Below, piece after piece: positions 1-12,142 of a stretch of DNA of 64,000 bases. Each line of letters begins with the position of its first letter. Position 1 is the stretch's first letter. Below the pieces are notes generated by a model that did no database searches, was not told the origin of the DNA, and saw only the letters and a program-made list of their open reading frames with translations. The DNA comes from Flaccisagitta enflata. Taxonomy: Eukaryota; Chaetognatha; Sagittoidea; Aphragmophora. Where the stretch lies: positions 43,462,001 to 43,526,000 of the forward strand of contig OZ231126.1 of the NCBI GenBank assembly GCA_965153355.1, in the 5' to 3' direction. The translations under genes were made by a program, and so were the position numbers.

Positions 1-1821
1 TTTTCTTTTTTGTCGGGTGTGTTTTTTTTTTTTTCTGTCTTAGTTCCTTCTAACCTCTACTATGTGCGACCATTCTATCACGCCGCGTTTTCAAACTACA
101 TCCTGAAAAAATAGAGGGGTGGTAAGAAGAGGGTTTTTTCACTATTTACCAGTTATTGCGATCCATTGGTAAGCGTGTTAAAGTATCTTGCGACTTGTGG
201 CTTAGTATCATATACCGGCTTTTTCTGGTGCGAATCTCGGTTTATTTGAAAATTTTTACAGCCTCCTTGATGGTTGAGCGATATATTCTCGGCTTTGGTT
301 CCTCCTTCCCTCTGACCGATCGTTTTAAGAAACACTACTTGATAGATACAAAATTGCTTTTTTAATTACTACCCCATCGTTTCATTAAGCATTTAATCAT
401 CATTTTATTACATTTTCAAGTTTTCAAACCATGTTTTCTCTTTTTCCTAACCAGATTTTTGATTGACTAAGTCAGCTCACATCGAGTGAATAGACTCCCA
501 TCGAAAAAGTGAACTCACATTGGTTAAAAAGTAGACTCCCATTGATTAAGTAGACTTATATAGTCTTTCACGGAATCTTTTTAAAGTGCGAGGAGGGATC
601 CTATCAAAGACGGGCTCCATCCAGTCGAGACAGAGGTCAAAATCCAGCGTGCCAACACCAAACAAGGAAATAAAAAAGTAAGTAAGGGAATTAGGAGTAA
701 GTTAGTAAATGTATTAGGCCTAGTATACTTACGGGCCTAAAACAAAGTGGGCGAAATGTCCCTTTGTCAAAGGTAGCTGAGTTGAAAACACTTTTGGGAA
801 TCTTGAATAAGCACGAAGGAGGGCCACTTCCTGATGGGATTTAAGGCCGCTCGCCATATGTAAGATGTGGCCACTCTCCTCCTAGAGATTGTAAAGAGAT
901 GATATTAAGCCTTTTTTTCCCCTTCCCTTCTCCAAACCCTCTATTGTTTTTTTTCAGACTAGGATCGTTGGCGCTCATACTAAACCGCTCGCACTCATAC
1001 TAAACCGGACACTTCCAAACTCAAGAACGCACCTGAGAGAAAAATCGAAGAACTCACCTGGGAAAAAATCGAAGGTAAGGAGTATCACCACCAGAGTCTT
1101 CCCCTTTCACCTCCTTCTCTTCTTCTTCTTCTTCTTCTTCTTCTTCTTCACTCTTGAGATCCAAAGCAAGGCGTGTATACCAGCCTGCTTGGTCGTGATT
1201 TTTTTTCCTTTTTTCTCCTTTTTTTTTCCCGTGTGTAACCGAGATATTTTTTCAATTTTTTTCTTTCTCTTTTTGTTAAACCATATTTTTCCGTTTTTAG
1301 TTCCTCTAGTAATGCTTTTGCTTGTACATCTTCACACCATTTCACCACATTGACAGGTCCTCCTTCTTCCGGGACGGTGTCGTGAGTTATTAGAGGTCGA
1401 TCATCCTTTCTTTCCATCTTGACTTGGTTCTGCAATTGGAGGAGCCGAAATAAACAACAAAGGATACAAGGTAAGCATTCATTCGATTATTTTTTTTTTC
1501 ACCTGAGTCAAATGTCGCCGTCTTACAAAGTTTTGTAAGACGGCAAAACATATAGTTTGTGACTTTTAACACTCTCTATGACGTTTTCCACCGACTTACA
1601 ATCGTCTATAAAACAACCATCTGGAAACAACCGACTTACGACAATTTCTAAGACTGTGACTCAAGACCATCTAAAAACCACCGACTGAAAATCATTTGCA
1701 AGACAGTAACATGTCTTATAATCTAAACAATTGTTCGTTTTTCTCTCGTTTTCCCTTTTTTCACTTTCCACACTTATCCACTCTCCTTACCTTTCCTACT
1801 TTTCTTTTTCTATAGACTTAC
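1..1821. other. Non-coding 5' flank
   Basis: I see no gene I can support here. A short phrase (ACTCCCATCGA or ACTCCCATTGA) recurs at about 490-560. A TTC tract lies at about 1121-1148. The phrase ACCGACTTAC/ACCGACTGA recurs at 1590-1690. A pyrimidine-rich stretch ending in TATAG just before 1817 could be a splice acceptor for the next reading frame, but I found no upstream exon. Confidence 0.5.
1517..1544. repeat. Perfect 28-bp palindrome
   Basis: Two 13-bp arms (GCCGTCTTACAAA and its complement) are separated by GT. It could form a hairpin or be a remnant of paired terminal repeats. The phrase TCTTACA recurs loosely nearby. Its function is unknown. Confidence 0.7.
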
Positions 1822-2741
1822 ATGCCAATAGGGAATAAGGACAAAAGACCCCTCTATCATTCCCATATATATTTTTCGGCCTTTGCTGAAAGCCTAGTCA
1901 CAAATCGACATCTCCGTAAACTCTTATTAACTATTGACAAAATGGTGCTTAATTCCGAGGGTCCTCCCACTAACTCAAAATTTATTTTAGACCCGGAGGA
2001 GAATGTTTTATCACCGACAGCGACACTCGGCTTAGAATTGGTTAAGGATCGTATCAGAGATGAACAGAATGAGTTAACCATGGGTGGGAATAATTCTGTA
2101 AAGGGAGTTGTTCGAACGGGGAAGATAAGGGCAGCAGCTTGTAATGTTTCTGAACTGAAAGAAATAAGAAAAAAAATTGTGGATATTTTTAAGATCGCTC
2201 TTCCAAGCGAGGTTATTAATCAAAAGGTTCTTCATAACTTTAGCTTTACCACAGACACATCTATCTTAACGGCTCTGTCAGAAAAACACAATAATACCAA
2301 GGCAAACGCGGTTGGGTTTGGGACTGCACACCATCTCCAACATTTCTTACTGGCAAACAGTAGCAACCTAAAACAGGAACCCTGTCAACTACGACACACA
2401 CCAACCTTCTTCATCTCAATCCTACAATGCTGCAATTCAATTCTCGCCCCTTCCCCCCAACACTATCTAAGAAAGGAATGGAAAGAGTATCGTAATGCGA
2501 CCCCTCCTCCATTTCCCAAGTCACCTTCCAACCCACAACAGCATGCCATTAAGACGGAACGCTTACAAGGTCAGAGAGAACGGGTGCTAAAAAATTTAAC
2601 TCATTTGATGGAGAAGAAACCTCACACCATTTCACTAGAACAATACGCATCCTCCGATTGGAGAACATCACCTCTCACTACCACTTTTGATAAAAAAGAA
2701 GTAGCGAAGCTAGAGAAACTCGCATCCTCATTCAACACCCC

Positions 2742-2808
<67 letters not shown>

Positions 2809-4172
2809 GAAACATCAACAGCTTCAGATCCAACAGTCGGTTCCGGTGGTCACCCTGTGTACACCAACTGTTTCTACTGTCCGCCGTTTATCCATAAACC
2901 TAAAAACGAGTCAGCCGTCTCCGTAAACCATTTTTCGTGATCTGTTGCATCCCGCAGTTAACATCCATCGGCTGCTTGTCAAAACTTCGCTCCATCAAAC
3001 ATTGGAACATTTCGAAAAGTTCCACTCTGAACGTTCGAGTTCAAGAGTCAAAAGTGGGCATGGTTTGATTCTCCCATGTGCAATCTGTAGCAGATACGTC
3101 ATGGAAGGGAAGGAGGAGTACCGTTTTTCAATGTATGCGTGTTGCTTAGAGGACCTGAAGGACCACTGTCTCCTCATGCACCATGAAGACAACTTATTAT
3201 ACCATCTTTACGTCTCCATAAGAAGGATGATTGTACAGGAAAACATAATGATAGATTTAAAACTTGTGGATATGTACTTGTTAGTGAAGTGCCCAATGTG
3301 CAATATGAATTTCCTTTCACAAGCTGCAGTCAAAATCCACGAAAAGCTATGTTTAAGTAAATTTGTCACCTCCTGCGCCTTTTTTGGCAACCGTCTTGCC
3401 AACAACGTTTTCTCCTGCAAATACGTCAAAGAGAAATCTGAAGAGGAAGATCAACTGCACGCGATCAATCAAGCATCCCTCTTCCTAAAACGCGCATCCG
3501 CATCTTCGTCTTCCAAGGATTCAGCAACTACATCAGCAACAACTACTGCCACTTCAACAACTTCGACAGTAACATCAACAACGATCAAAACTAACAAAAC
3601 CTTTGAACAATACCTCTCAAAAACTTACGGAGAATTCTTGCTAAAGAAATCAAGCCCCTCAAAACACTCAAAACATAAGCACAAGGATGGGACATCAAAG
3701 CTGACCACGACCTTCGTGGAACAAGAATCAACCCCAAAAATGAAAAAACCTCCACCACACACAACCAGTCGGAAAAAAGACAATCCGGCAAAAGCGTTTT
3801 TAGACTCCGAAGCAATTGAGGTGAATCTCCACTCACCTGACAAGAAGATCCAACGAAAGAAAATGAAAAATAAATCCAAGAGCGAAGGGGTTGGCGGAAA
3901 AAACTGTGATGAAATGGAGAATCGCAAAAAAGAGAATAATGACGAAAAACGCCATCTAAAGAACAAGGAGAAACACAAAGGGGAGGAAGAGGAGAAAAAC
4001 CAAAAACGGAACGCGAATGGCGAGGAGGAGGACAAGGAAGAGGAGGAGGAGGCGTCGAGAAGAGGAGGAGAAAAGACACATAGGAAGAAAAGACCCCACA
4101 CTGAGAAACAAAAAGAGGAGAAAGCAAGGAATGATGGGAGAAACAAAAGCGGAAAAAGAAAGAGTCGGGATA

Positions 4173-4214
<42 letters not shown>

Positions 4215-4628
4215 TTGATGACGTCACAAGTAGAGGCAAGCCCAATGGCAATGGCAATGGTGACAACAGATGCATTGTGATTGAGGGTGATAGTGATGAC
4301 AACAACATTCATAGCAGTTACAAGCACAAAAATGACACTGATAACATGGATGTTGAGGAGGAACATACGGTTAATGATACTGATGATGATGGAAAACAGA
4401 ACTCTGCTGCGGATGATAATGATAGTGATGGCGATGATGACAATGAGGGTGCTGACAACAACACTGATGGAGATGACAATGATGATGGTGGGGGAGATAT
4501 TGACAACAATGATGACGATGACAGTGACGATGATGACGGTGACAGTGACGATGATGACGATGATGACGATGGTGATGATGCTGATGACGATGATGGTGAA
4601 AGTGATGACGACGATGATGATGATGATA

Positions 4629-4664
<36 letters not shown>

Positions 4665-5198
4665 CTGATGATGACAACGATGATGGCGATGCTGGAGATG
4701 AGGGTGATGATAATGATGATGATGATGATGATGATAAAGAAAACGATCCTAACCACCGCCAACGCTCTATTAAGAAGAAGAAACGCGTTCGCTACGCTTT
4801 GTCAACTAGTTCTGACAATAACAGCTCTAACAATTCATCCTCGGAGGAGGAGGAGGAGGAGGAGGAGGAGGGGAAAGGAGGAAGGGAAGGAGGATCTGTC
4901 ATCTTCATCCATGCTTGATACTATGTCAAGTAGCTACTCATCCATAGGTGTGTTAAAGTCTAAAAAAAAATTGAAAGGAAAACATACTGAGGAGCACAAA
5001 CCTGTAAAAAAAAGGAAGACCATCATACAGAGTAAAAACAAAAAAAAAGGTTCTCAGCTGAAGAAAAAAGCCAAAATCATTTCTTCTTCTTCTTCCTCCT
5101 ATTCTTCTTCTTCTTCTTCTTCTTCTCCCTCTTCTTCTTCTTCTTCTTCCTCTCCCCGCATCTCAGCTAAAAAACAGAAAAAGAACCACAGGCGATAA
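1822..5198 (+). pseudogene. Zinc-finger, Lys/Asp/Glu/Ser-rich ORF broken by two frame shifts
   Basis: I do not recognise this protein. Frame one (1822-2940) starts MPIGNKDKRP and contains a polyglutamine run from a CAA tract near 2742-2809. It stops just after a TTTTT run near 2931-2935. Coding character resumes at once in another frame (2945-4918). That part has Cys-x2-Cys knots: LPCAICSRYV near residue 43 and CPMCNMNF near residue 116, the second followed by His and Cys as in C2HC fingers. A Lys/Glu-rich region and long Asp runs from GAT repeats follow. After a GAG repeat near 4850-4870 the frame shifts again, and a Lys/Ser-rich tail runs to 5198. I read this as one long gene with two indels in simple sequence. 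They may be decay or assembly errors. It lies about 500 bp upstream of, and on the same strand as, the polymerase below. Confidence 0.5.
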
Positions 5199-5316
5199 TG
5201 AAGGATAAAGGTTATAATTACAACTTCCTTTTCACTTTATTCCCCACCACCCTACTACACCTCTTACTGTAAAAAAAAAAGCTTTTTTTTTATCTCTTTT
5301 CTTCTATCTTTCCTCC

Positions 5317-5395
<79 letters not shown>

Positions 5396-5699
5396 TCAGA
5401 TTGTGACGAACTTCTTTCACCGTAAAGCAACATTGTTCCAACACATTATGGCAACTATGTTCATTGTAAAATTGTCTCGTTGATTCCAACTTTCCTTTTC
5501 TATATGTTGTATTTCTATTTGTCTATTATGATTTCTTTTTCTCCTGTTGCCCAATCAAAAAAAAACAGAATAGATAAAAATATTAAACCCCCAAAAGTGT
5601 GAGTTCCAACACTTCTCCTCTCCCCCCTCCCAACCTATGGGGTGGGGGGGAGGGGGAGGGGTGGGATTGGAACTCAAAGAGAAACACTTAATCTTGAAT
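5199..5699. repeat. Intergenic, with CA microsatellite and GC-rich hairpin
   Basis: A (CA)n tract spans about 5322-5393. The rest is AT-rich except for the inverted repeat at 5601-5675. No gene is seen. Confidence 0.8.
5601..5675. repeat. Inverted repeat just upstream of the polymerase start
   Basis: GAGTTCCAA at 5601-5609 pairs with TTGGAACTC at 5667-5675. Between them a C-rich run (about 5620-5635) is complementary to a G-rich run (about 5640-5663). A long hairpin is possible. It ends 24 bp before the likely start codon at 5700. It could be a regulatory structure or a fossil element terminus. Confidence 0.6.
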
Positions 5700-5781
5700 A
5701 TGTTCCACGAGGATGACTTGGACTACTTAGATGAAAATTCTTTGATAATCCATCAAACAATCACTGACGATTTCTACGCTG

Positions 5782-5934
5782 GTGAGCAAAAAATTTTTTG
5801 TATATTTTTTTTTTCTTTTTTGCATTTTTTGCATTTTTTCTCTTATAGAACTATGAAATATCATATTCTTTCTTCCCTCAATTCTTACATTTTCTTTTTT
5901 AATGCTGCTTCTATCAAAATACTTTGGATTTAAG
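5782..5934 (+). other. Probable intron in the polymerase gene
   Basis: Donor G|GTGAGC at 5782 and acceptor TTTAAG at 5934 bound 153 bp containing stops. The upstream exon ends one base into a codon, and two bases (5935-5936) precede the frame that opens at 5937, so phase is preserved. An alternative acceptor (TTATAG, 5848) does not fit, because an in-frame TAA at 5931 precedes the long frame. An intron here would mean transcription by the nuclear splicing system. Confidence 0.6.
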
Positions 5935-8900
5935 GATTGTCTGCGAAAACAATATTCCAACGTGCCCCCCATGAAACTTGGAAATCCTATCTCCCGGAAA
6001 CTGAGATCTTTATATATCATAACTTCTACATGCGTCCCACACTATCACAAATTCTTCAACCCGGCAAAGAATACCTAATTTTCCTCTCGGCTGAAATAGA
6101 GTTTCATAAACTAACAGATATAAATGATAAAATGTCAATTTTTTCATCGTATCGGAATCAAAGATGGATATCAGTGGATCACAACTCTTTAGCTGTATCA
6201 AATAGATATGCTGACGAAATGCTGACAAACTTTAGCATCCAAATTATGTCTGACATTGATTCAGTTCAAAATAAAAAAGAATCGGGTTGGGTTTATGAAA
6301 AAGTCATCAAAATGTCAATAGTGAAAATTGAACGCAATATATTACTCGGACCGAGTTTTGGAGCCACACCACGCCGAAACAAAAAACCATACTCCTTTAA
6401 CAAACATTTTCAAACTACTTTGAAAACATCAAACTTGCGTATTCCTGATAACTACATCCCATACTCTTTCTCAAAGCATCCTAACATCTGCATCCCTCTC
6501 GCCATTGTCATTAAATTGGAACACATCAGGGCCGGTGGATCATTCAACATAAAGACATTTTCTCTCAAAAGAATAGCCTCTGCTCTCCATAATCTACGCT
6601 TTAAAGAACTTCAAACTGTTGAAAACGATTTTAAAATTTACAAAAAAGACCTCCCCAAACTAGAGGAAATAAATAAGGGTTTTGGGGAAGCACTCAAACA
6701 ACAATACCCTTTTCTTCGATTATATGACGGTTTCAGTCTTAATATGTATAGGGTTTTAGGCTTATATGAGACACATAAAGGCGGTACTGTTCGTTTAACT
6801 ACCTCACATCTTTTGGAAAATTGGAATTCGTCAAAATTCCTACAAATAGATTTACTCGACGCGACTGATATCCTAGACCCTCCAGTCACAGACCATGTTC
6901 TAATAATTCTAAACTATATCCAACTTGTCAGTCACAGAAAGGACACTCGCTACAAACATGCTTGTCGAGCATGCCAAAGACTTTTTTCGAAATATGACTC
7001 CTTTCTAAGACATATCACTGAAATTTGCTCCCCCTCTCCAACAGCCCCAAGACGTGCTAAAAACTTCATCCTTCATAAAACTTTCATCAAGGACAAACAA
7101 ACCGGGAAAAAAAAACCTCACACCGTTTCTTTTCAACATAGACAATATCACAAGACATTCCAGAGCCTGGTTTATGGAACCATGGATCTAGAAAGTACAA
7201 ACAAAACCATGGAGGCCGGCCTTTTTCATAAAAAACCCCCTTCATCCTCTATTTTCTATCAAAAACCATTTGCATTCAGCTTATGTTACACCACTCCTTA
7301 CAACATACAACTCCCAGACAATCTTAACAATATCACAATTAAGTTCTATGACGAGCGTCATACTACCCTAGACACCTTTTATTTGTCGATCCTTACAACA
7401 TTAAGACAAAATGCCGCAGATGTGAATAAATTCATATTCAACACAATTACTCAAGATAACGGACCACCCAACTTATCCTCTCTATCCAAGGCCGACAGAG
7501 AAGCCTACATGAAAGCGAGTTCGTGCAGTTTTTGTGGTAGAAAATTCAACTCCAAGATAAGATCAAAAAAGAATAAGAATTTATTTTTCACTCTCCGAAA
7601 GGTAAAACATCATAATCACTTTATCAAAGTTCCCAACCTCGCCAAAAAAGGAAGTATTAGTGAAGACAATGGGAAAGACAGACATGAAGTAATTGTCCTT
7701 TGCTCCGGTTGTAATGTGAACACATACCAAAGTGGTTTTCTCACTAAAAACGATCTACGAATTGGGATTCACAATGGCGGAAAGTACGATTTTATTTTCT
7801 TGTCGGACATGGTCTCTAGAGTGGGCCATACACCATTTAAACAAATTGATAAAAATGGTCAAGAGATCACCTTACCATTAATCAAAGGGGATGTTCAAGT
7901 ACTATGCAAAGATAAAAACAGTTTTTTGCAATTAAGCCTACGCTTCAACTGTGACCATTTATCCACTTGTCCCTACCATTCACAAAACAACCTTTCATCC
8001 ACCCACACAAAAAAAAACCGTTGGAGTTCCTGCCCTTACGAGAAGAGTGTTACCTTTTTTGACACAGCCATGATGATAACTGCCAGCCTGGATGGTATGT
8101 TACAAGATGTGAGAAATATACACGAGGGAGTCAAGGATTTACGTTTAGTCTTCCCTCGCACACACCATTTTATAACCTCTCAAATGGGATATAATGAGGA
8201 AGTTTTTTCATCCGTTCTTTGTAAAAAAATACCTCAACCTTTTGAAAAAATTGATTGTCTCCAATATGCTCTAGACATGAAAGAACCTCCACCGGTTTCT
8301 CATTTTTTTTCCCGTCTTAAAGGAGATGCGTTGACAGGGGAACCTAGCATCTCGGAGGAAAGTTACAATGATTTCGTTAGCATTTGGAGACAAATTGGCG
8401 CAACTAATTACTTTGACGTTCTCGTGCTTCATTCCGGAGCCGACTCCACCATTCTCGCCGACGTGATTTCATTTTACTACGGTGAAATCTTTAGAGTGAG
8501 CGGACTATCCGCAATCGAATTTGTTACGTGTGCGTCAATTTCTTACCAATCGGCGTTACTAAACAGTAAATCCCCATACAACGCAAACGAACCTTTACAG
8601 CTACATGTACCTAATCGTAAGATTCATGATATTTACGCTCTTGGGTTACGAGGAGGCTACGCATTTGTAAATGCCAATTATTGTGAGTTCCGACATCTTG
8701 AAGTCAATCGGACAAACTCTGTCCCTAGAAACATGATAAAACAACTGTCTTTTGAAGATATTAATGGTCTCTATGCTTCTTTACTCAAACAAAGAATTTC
8801 TATTGGTGATTATGTATTCTATTCCCGCCGTCACAACAAACAGCAGTTTGACTTTCTTAGCCGGCAGTTGCTCTCTATGAATATCGATTTTTTTTCCAAT

Positions 8901-9652
8901 GAAATGCACATGAAAAATCACTTATTTTTCTTTGTCGTGATCTTGACTTATGACGATGACGCTTTATTTGCATCCCAAAATTTTGACTTGAGCTTTTTCC
9001 CCTTTTACGATACAATATCTCTCGACATGTTATCCCCACACCAAAGCGCACGTGCTCAACGTCTCAAACGCGATCCCGGGAGAGAATCATGCCAACTTGT
9101 TAGTTACTTAAAAAGAGGTTTAAAGACGGCGGATTATGCAGAAAACTTGATTTATCAATTATCATTCCACAATTGCAGAATTTCTTGTGTGGTTAAGATT
9201 GTGCGCTCAACTGCTTTTCCAGTGTTTAACCCTTGGCTTTCTCGATTAGAGACAGAAAAAAGACGTAATATATCTCCCATTCTTAACAAGCTTTGGAAGC
9301 AGTTTGGCAATAATATCGCGGGATACACCCATCAACGACTCAATGAACGCGTCAGTGCCAAATTATGCCTATCCAAGGCTTCCTTTGTTAGACACACTAA
9401 TTCTGAACACTTTTTCGACTTTACATTTATCAACGAAAATGCTTGCTTACTAACTTTTGATCATAAATCTATTGTAAGTAGAAATCTTCCCGCTATATCA
9501 TCACGCACTTATAGTTCTGCGAAATTATTCATGTGGAGAATGTACCACACTTTAGCTGCAAGATTTTACTTTTTTGGAGGGTATGGCACTCGAATTCTGA
9601 TGAGTGATACTGATTCCTACGCTGTCTCGATGCTCACTAAAAAGTGTGATTA

Positions 9653-10149
9653 CACTTTTTTTTTTTTATAAGAACCAAGTTTATAAGAACGTTAGGCTTC
9701 AAAACGTTAAAAATTTAAGAACATGCTAAGAACATTGGAAGGCTTCATTTTTTCCAAAATTTAAGAACATTAGGCTTAAGATCTTAAAAATTTAAGAACA
9801 TTTTTTTCCTGTGCTTTTCTTAATCAATTGTACCTTGTCAATGGATAGACTATGTATCTTTTATATTGAGCAAATCATGTCTCACTTTAAATAGCGTATA
9901 TTTTTCTACTTTCATTGATCTTAAAACACTTAAAACATTTAAATCTGCTAGTTTGTTGTTTCATTGATATTTTCCTTTATTTTCTCCTTTATGACAAACT
10001 TAAAACTAATTAAGAACGTTCTTAATTGAAGGTTAAAAATGCGTTTAAATTAAGAACAATTTAAGAACGTTCAAGCCTTGAAACTGCTCAAAATTTAAGA
10101 ACATTGAAGGCTTGCTCAAAAAATGACGTTCTTATAAAAAAAAAAAGTG
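9653..10149. mobile_element. 497-bp TA-flanked non-autonomous TIR element (MITE) inside the polymerase gene
   Basis: The left end CACTTTTTTT...TATAAGAAC and the right end GTTCTTATAAAA...AAGTG are inverted copies of each other. TA lies at both borders (9651-9652 and 10150-10151), as expected for Tc1/mariner-like insertions. The interior is full of TTAAGAACGTTC-like repeats and holds no ORF. Removing it with one TA restores the register of the polymerase codons on both sides. A second, inverted and shorter relative is at about 62813-63141. Confidence 0.85.
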
Positions 10150-10925
10150 TATATGCTTGCTGAGGCGGAAAAAGCAAAGCAAGCAGGTCTATCTCACCTC
10201 CCCTTCTCTTCGTACACCTCCTGATTTATAGCAAATGCATGCCTGAAAACAATGGCACCATTTTTAGACTTTTCATGTATCAATCCTGATTCTCACATTT
10301 ATCAAACTTTTTTTGCTGATAGTACACCCATGCAAAAGGCCTGTGCAACCTTAGCTGAAAACAGACGATCTCAATCCTTCTATATTAAATCTGAGATCAA
10401 CAACAAACAAATGGAAATGTTTTTAGCCGCCTCAGCTAAATGTACATGATAGTAAACAAAGACTTGTCACCCTCTTTGATTAAAGCAAAAGGTTTGAAAC
10501 GAGGGCTCATTTCTAAAGTGATTGACACTGCCCATTTTATAGATGTGGCAAAACACGAAAAACCTTCAAAAACAGTACAACAATATAACTTAAAACGCAT
10601 GAACGGCACCATTTTTCTACATTCTGTAAAACGTAGAGCCTTAACACTTTTCACCAGTAAACGTATCATGGATCCGACTTATTTCCAACCAGGATCCCAT
10701 TTTGGCTATCCTCTCCATTTTAAACCTTTCATGTAACTGTCTTTCTATCTTGTTACCTCGTTTCCTCTTTCCTTTCCATTTAATCTATTTAAGTGCTTAC
10801 CCACTTAGACATACCTACAAAAACTAGGCTACAATGGCTGACTTTGAAGAAGGAGCAAAACCTGACTTTTACACTTATCCATTGGATTGATATGAGACTA
10901 ACAGTGTGCGACTGCTCTATGACAG

Positions 10926-10984
<59 letters not shown>
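10926..10984. repeat. CA microsatellite in X1 intron 1
   Basis: About 29 CA units begin directly at the inferred exon 1 donor. The tract may have changed a GT donor to GC. Confidence 0.9.
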
Positions 10985-10988
<4 letters not shown>

Positions 10989-11218
10989 GACAGTCTTGTA
11001 ATGATGTAGTTGAAAATTAAATAATGACATAATATGATATATATATATATGGAAGCTAATTTCTATTACTTCACTTGTGTAAAACCATCTTATGAAGAGC
11101 TGATAAGCGAAACGCGTCAGATGTTCTACATTTTCTATTATCATGACTAAAAACGTTCGTCATTTGCATCATTTGTTCAATTAAAATCTCACACGACATT
11201 GAAATTTGACTTCTTTTT

Positions 11219-11270
<52 letters not shown>
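11219..11270. repeat. TA microsatellite
   Basis: About 25 TA units lie in X1 intron 1, just before the acceptor at 11283. Confidence 0.9.
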
Positions 11271-11627
11271 TGTACTTCTATAGGTGGGCTACTTTCTACC
11301 AAAATGGTTCAACAATGGGGATTGCGTTCATGAAGATAGACACAAATAAAGCCGGCTCACAGTGGCAAACTAAGTATGTGCATTTTGTGCAGTTTTTTAT
11401 TTCGTTTTTGTATTTTTTCATCTTTCATTTCATTTCCTTTTTCAACTTTTTTTCCTCAGCAAATTTAAGTATCATATTTAACTCATCCAATTCAATATTT
11501 CTTTTCACTACAACCACTACAGGGGTTTTCGGAGCGATGAAGGTTATCTCTGTTGGTCGTTACCCCTTTGCGATTTCGTGGAACTGGTGGGAAGGAACGT
11601 TTTTCAGGTCTTGCAAGCGTGCGTCAA

Positions 11628-12142
11628 TCAGGTGTGTCAATATGCAAAAGGTCTTCTGATCAGCTCATCATCATCAGGGAGTATGAAGTCACTAATTACA
11701 AGACACTTACCATTTTTATTTTTTTTAATTTCAGTCATCTTCCGTTTTTTTAGCGCATGTAAAGATTGTCCAAAATATATGTACTTTTAGCGACTGTACC
11801 CAGTTTTGTTGAAAATGAGACGGATATATCATTTAAAAAATTATATTTTTTCCATTACTAAGTCTTCTTGTATAAAAGCAGAAGATTTTCACTAATTTTT
11901 TTCAGTATAAGGAATAAAAAAACCAATGGGTTTTGATTTTTTTCCTTATCATCAATAATCCAGGTGCAAAACCAGCTGCACTACAATATACAAATTAGGG
12001 GCTAAATAGGGACTTAGAAAAAAACGGAAAATGAATGAAATTTGAAAAAAGAAAAACGGTGAGTGTCTTAGAATTAATGTCCCAACACTCCCTGATGATG
12101 ATGATCTGATCAAAAAACCTTTTGCATATTGACACACTCGAG
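11628..12142. mobile_element. 515-bp TIR element with 8-bp TSD acting as an intron (introner-like)
   Basis: TGCGTCAA stands at both 11620-11627 and 12143-12150. Inside, the left arm begins TCAG then GTGTGTCAATATGCAAAAGG, and the right arm is its inverted copy ending ACACTCGAG. Similarity between the arms extends about 130 bp inward (to about 11755 and from about 12010). The predicted donor CAG|GTGTGT (11632) lies inside the left end. The predicted acceptor CGAG (12142) is the last base of the element. Splicing would remove 511 bp and keep 12 nt of the insertion. That explains why the protein has CVN twice across the junction. 8-bp duplications are typical of hAT-type transposases. A same-size relative lies at 15713-16232. 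Confidence 0.8.

Larger units (their letters stand above)
5700..10736 (+). pseudogene. Polinton-like family B DNA polymerase, interrupted
   Basis: This is a protein-primed type DNA polymerase of the Polinton/adintovirus kind, which would copy the element's own linear DNA. Residues are numbered from 5937. A C2H2-like finger lies at about 343-362. Exonuclease motifs are D417-x-E419, N613...D618 and D836. A Cys-knot insert (C530/C533, His-rich middle, C589/C592) resembles the endonuclease VII-like insert of these enzymes. Polymerase motif A has D941 with Leu-Tyr at 945-946, motif B lies near 1117, and motif C has SDTDS with D1224 and D1226. The catalytic residues are present, but the gene is broken. 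A TA-flanked element (9653-10149) follows motif C. Past it, in the same original frame, a TGA occurs at 10222. A frame change near 10430-10445 leads into a thumb-like C-terminus ending at 10736. The start is assumed to be ATG 5700, joined through the intron at 5782-5934. The integrase, ATPase, protease and capsid genes expected of a complete Polinton are not seen. Confidence 0.85.

Noticed and set aside
1148-1435. Minus-strand 95-codon Lys/Arg-rich frame
   Set aside because: It looks somewhat protein-like, but it has no flanking splice context, no homology I recognise, and the basic part comes from T-rich simple sequence.
3591-4762. Long minus-strand frames opposite the acidic ORF
   Set aside because: Poly-Ser, poly-Ile and Phe runs are the complement of GAT/GAG/GAA repeats on the plus strand.
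10888-10890. Selenocysteine or recoded TGA in X1
   Set aside because: No sign of a recoding element was recognised, and the neighbouring polymerase also carries a simple TGA, so a nonsense mutation is more likely.
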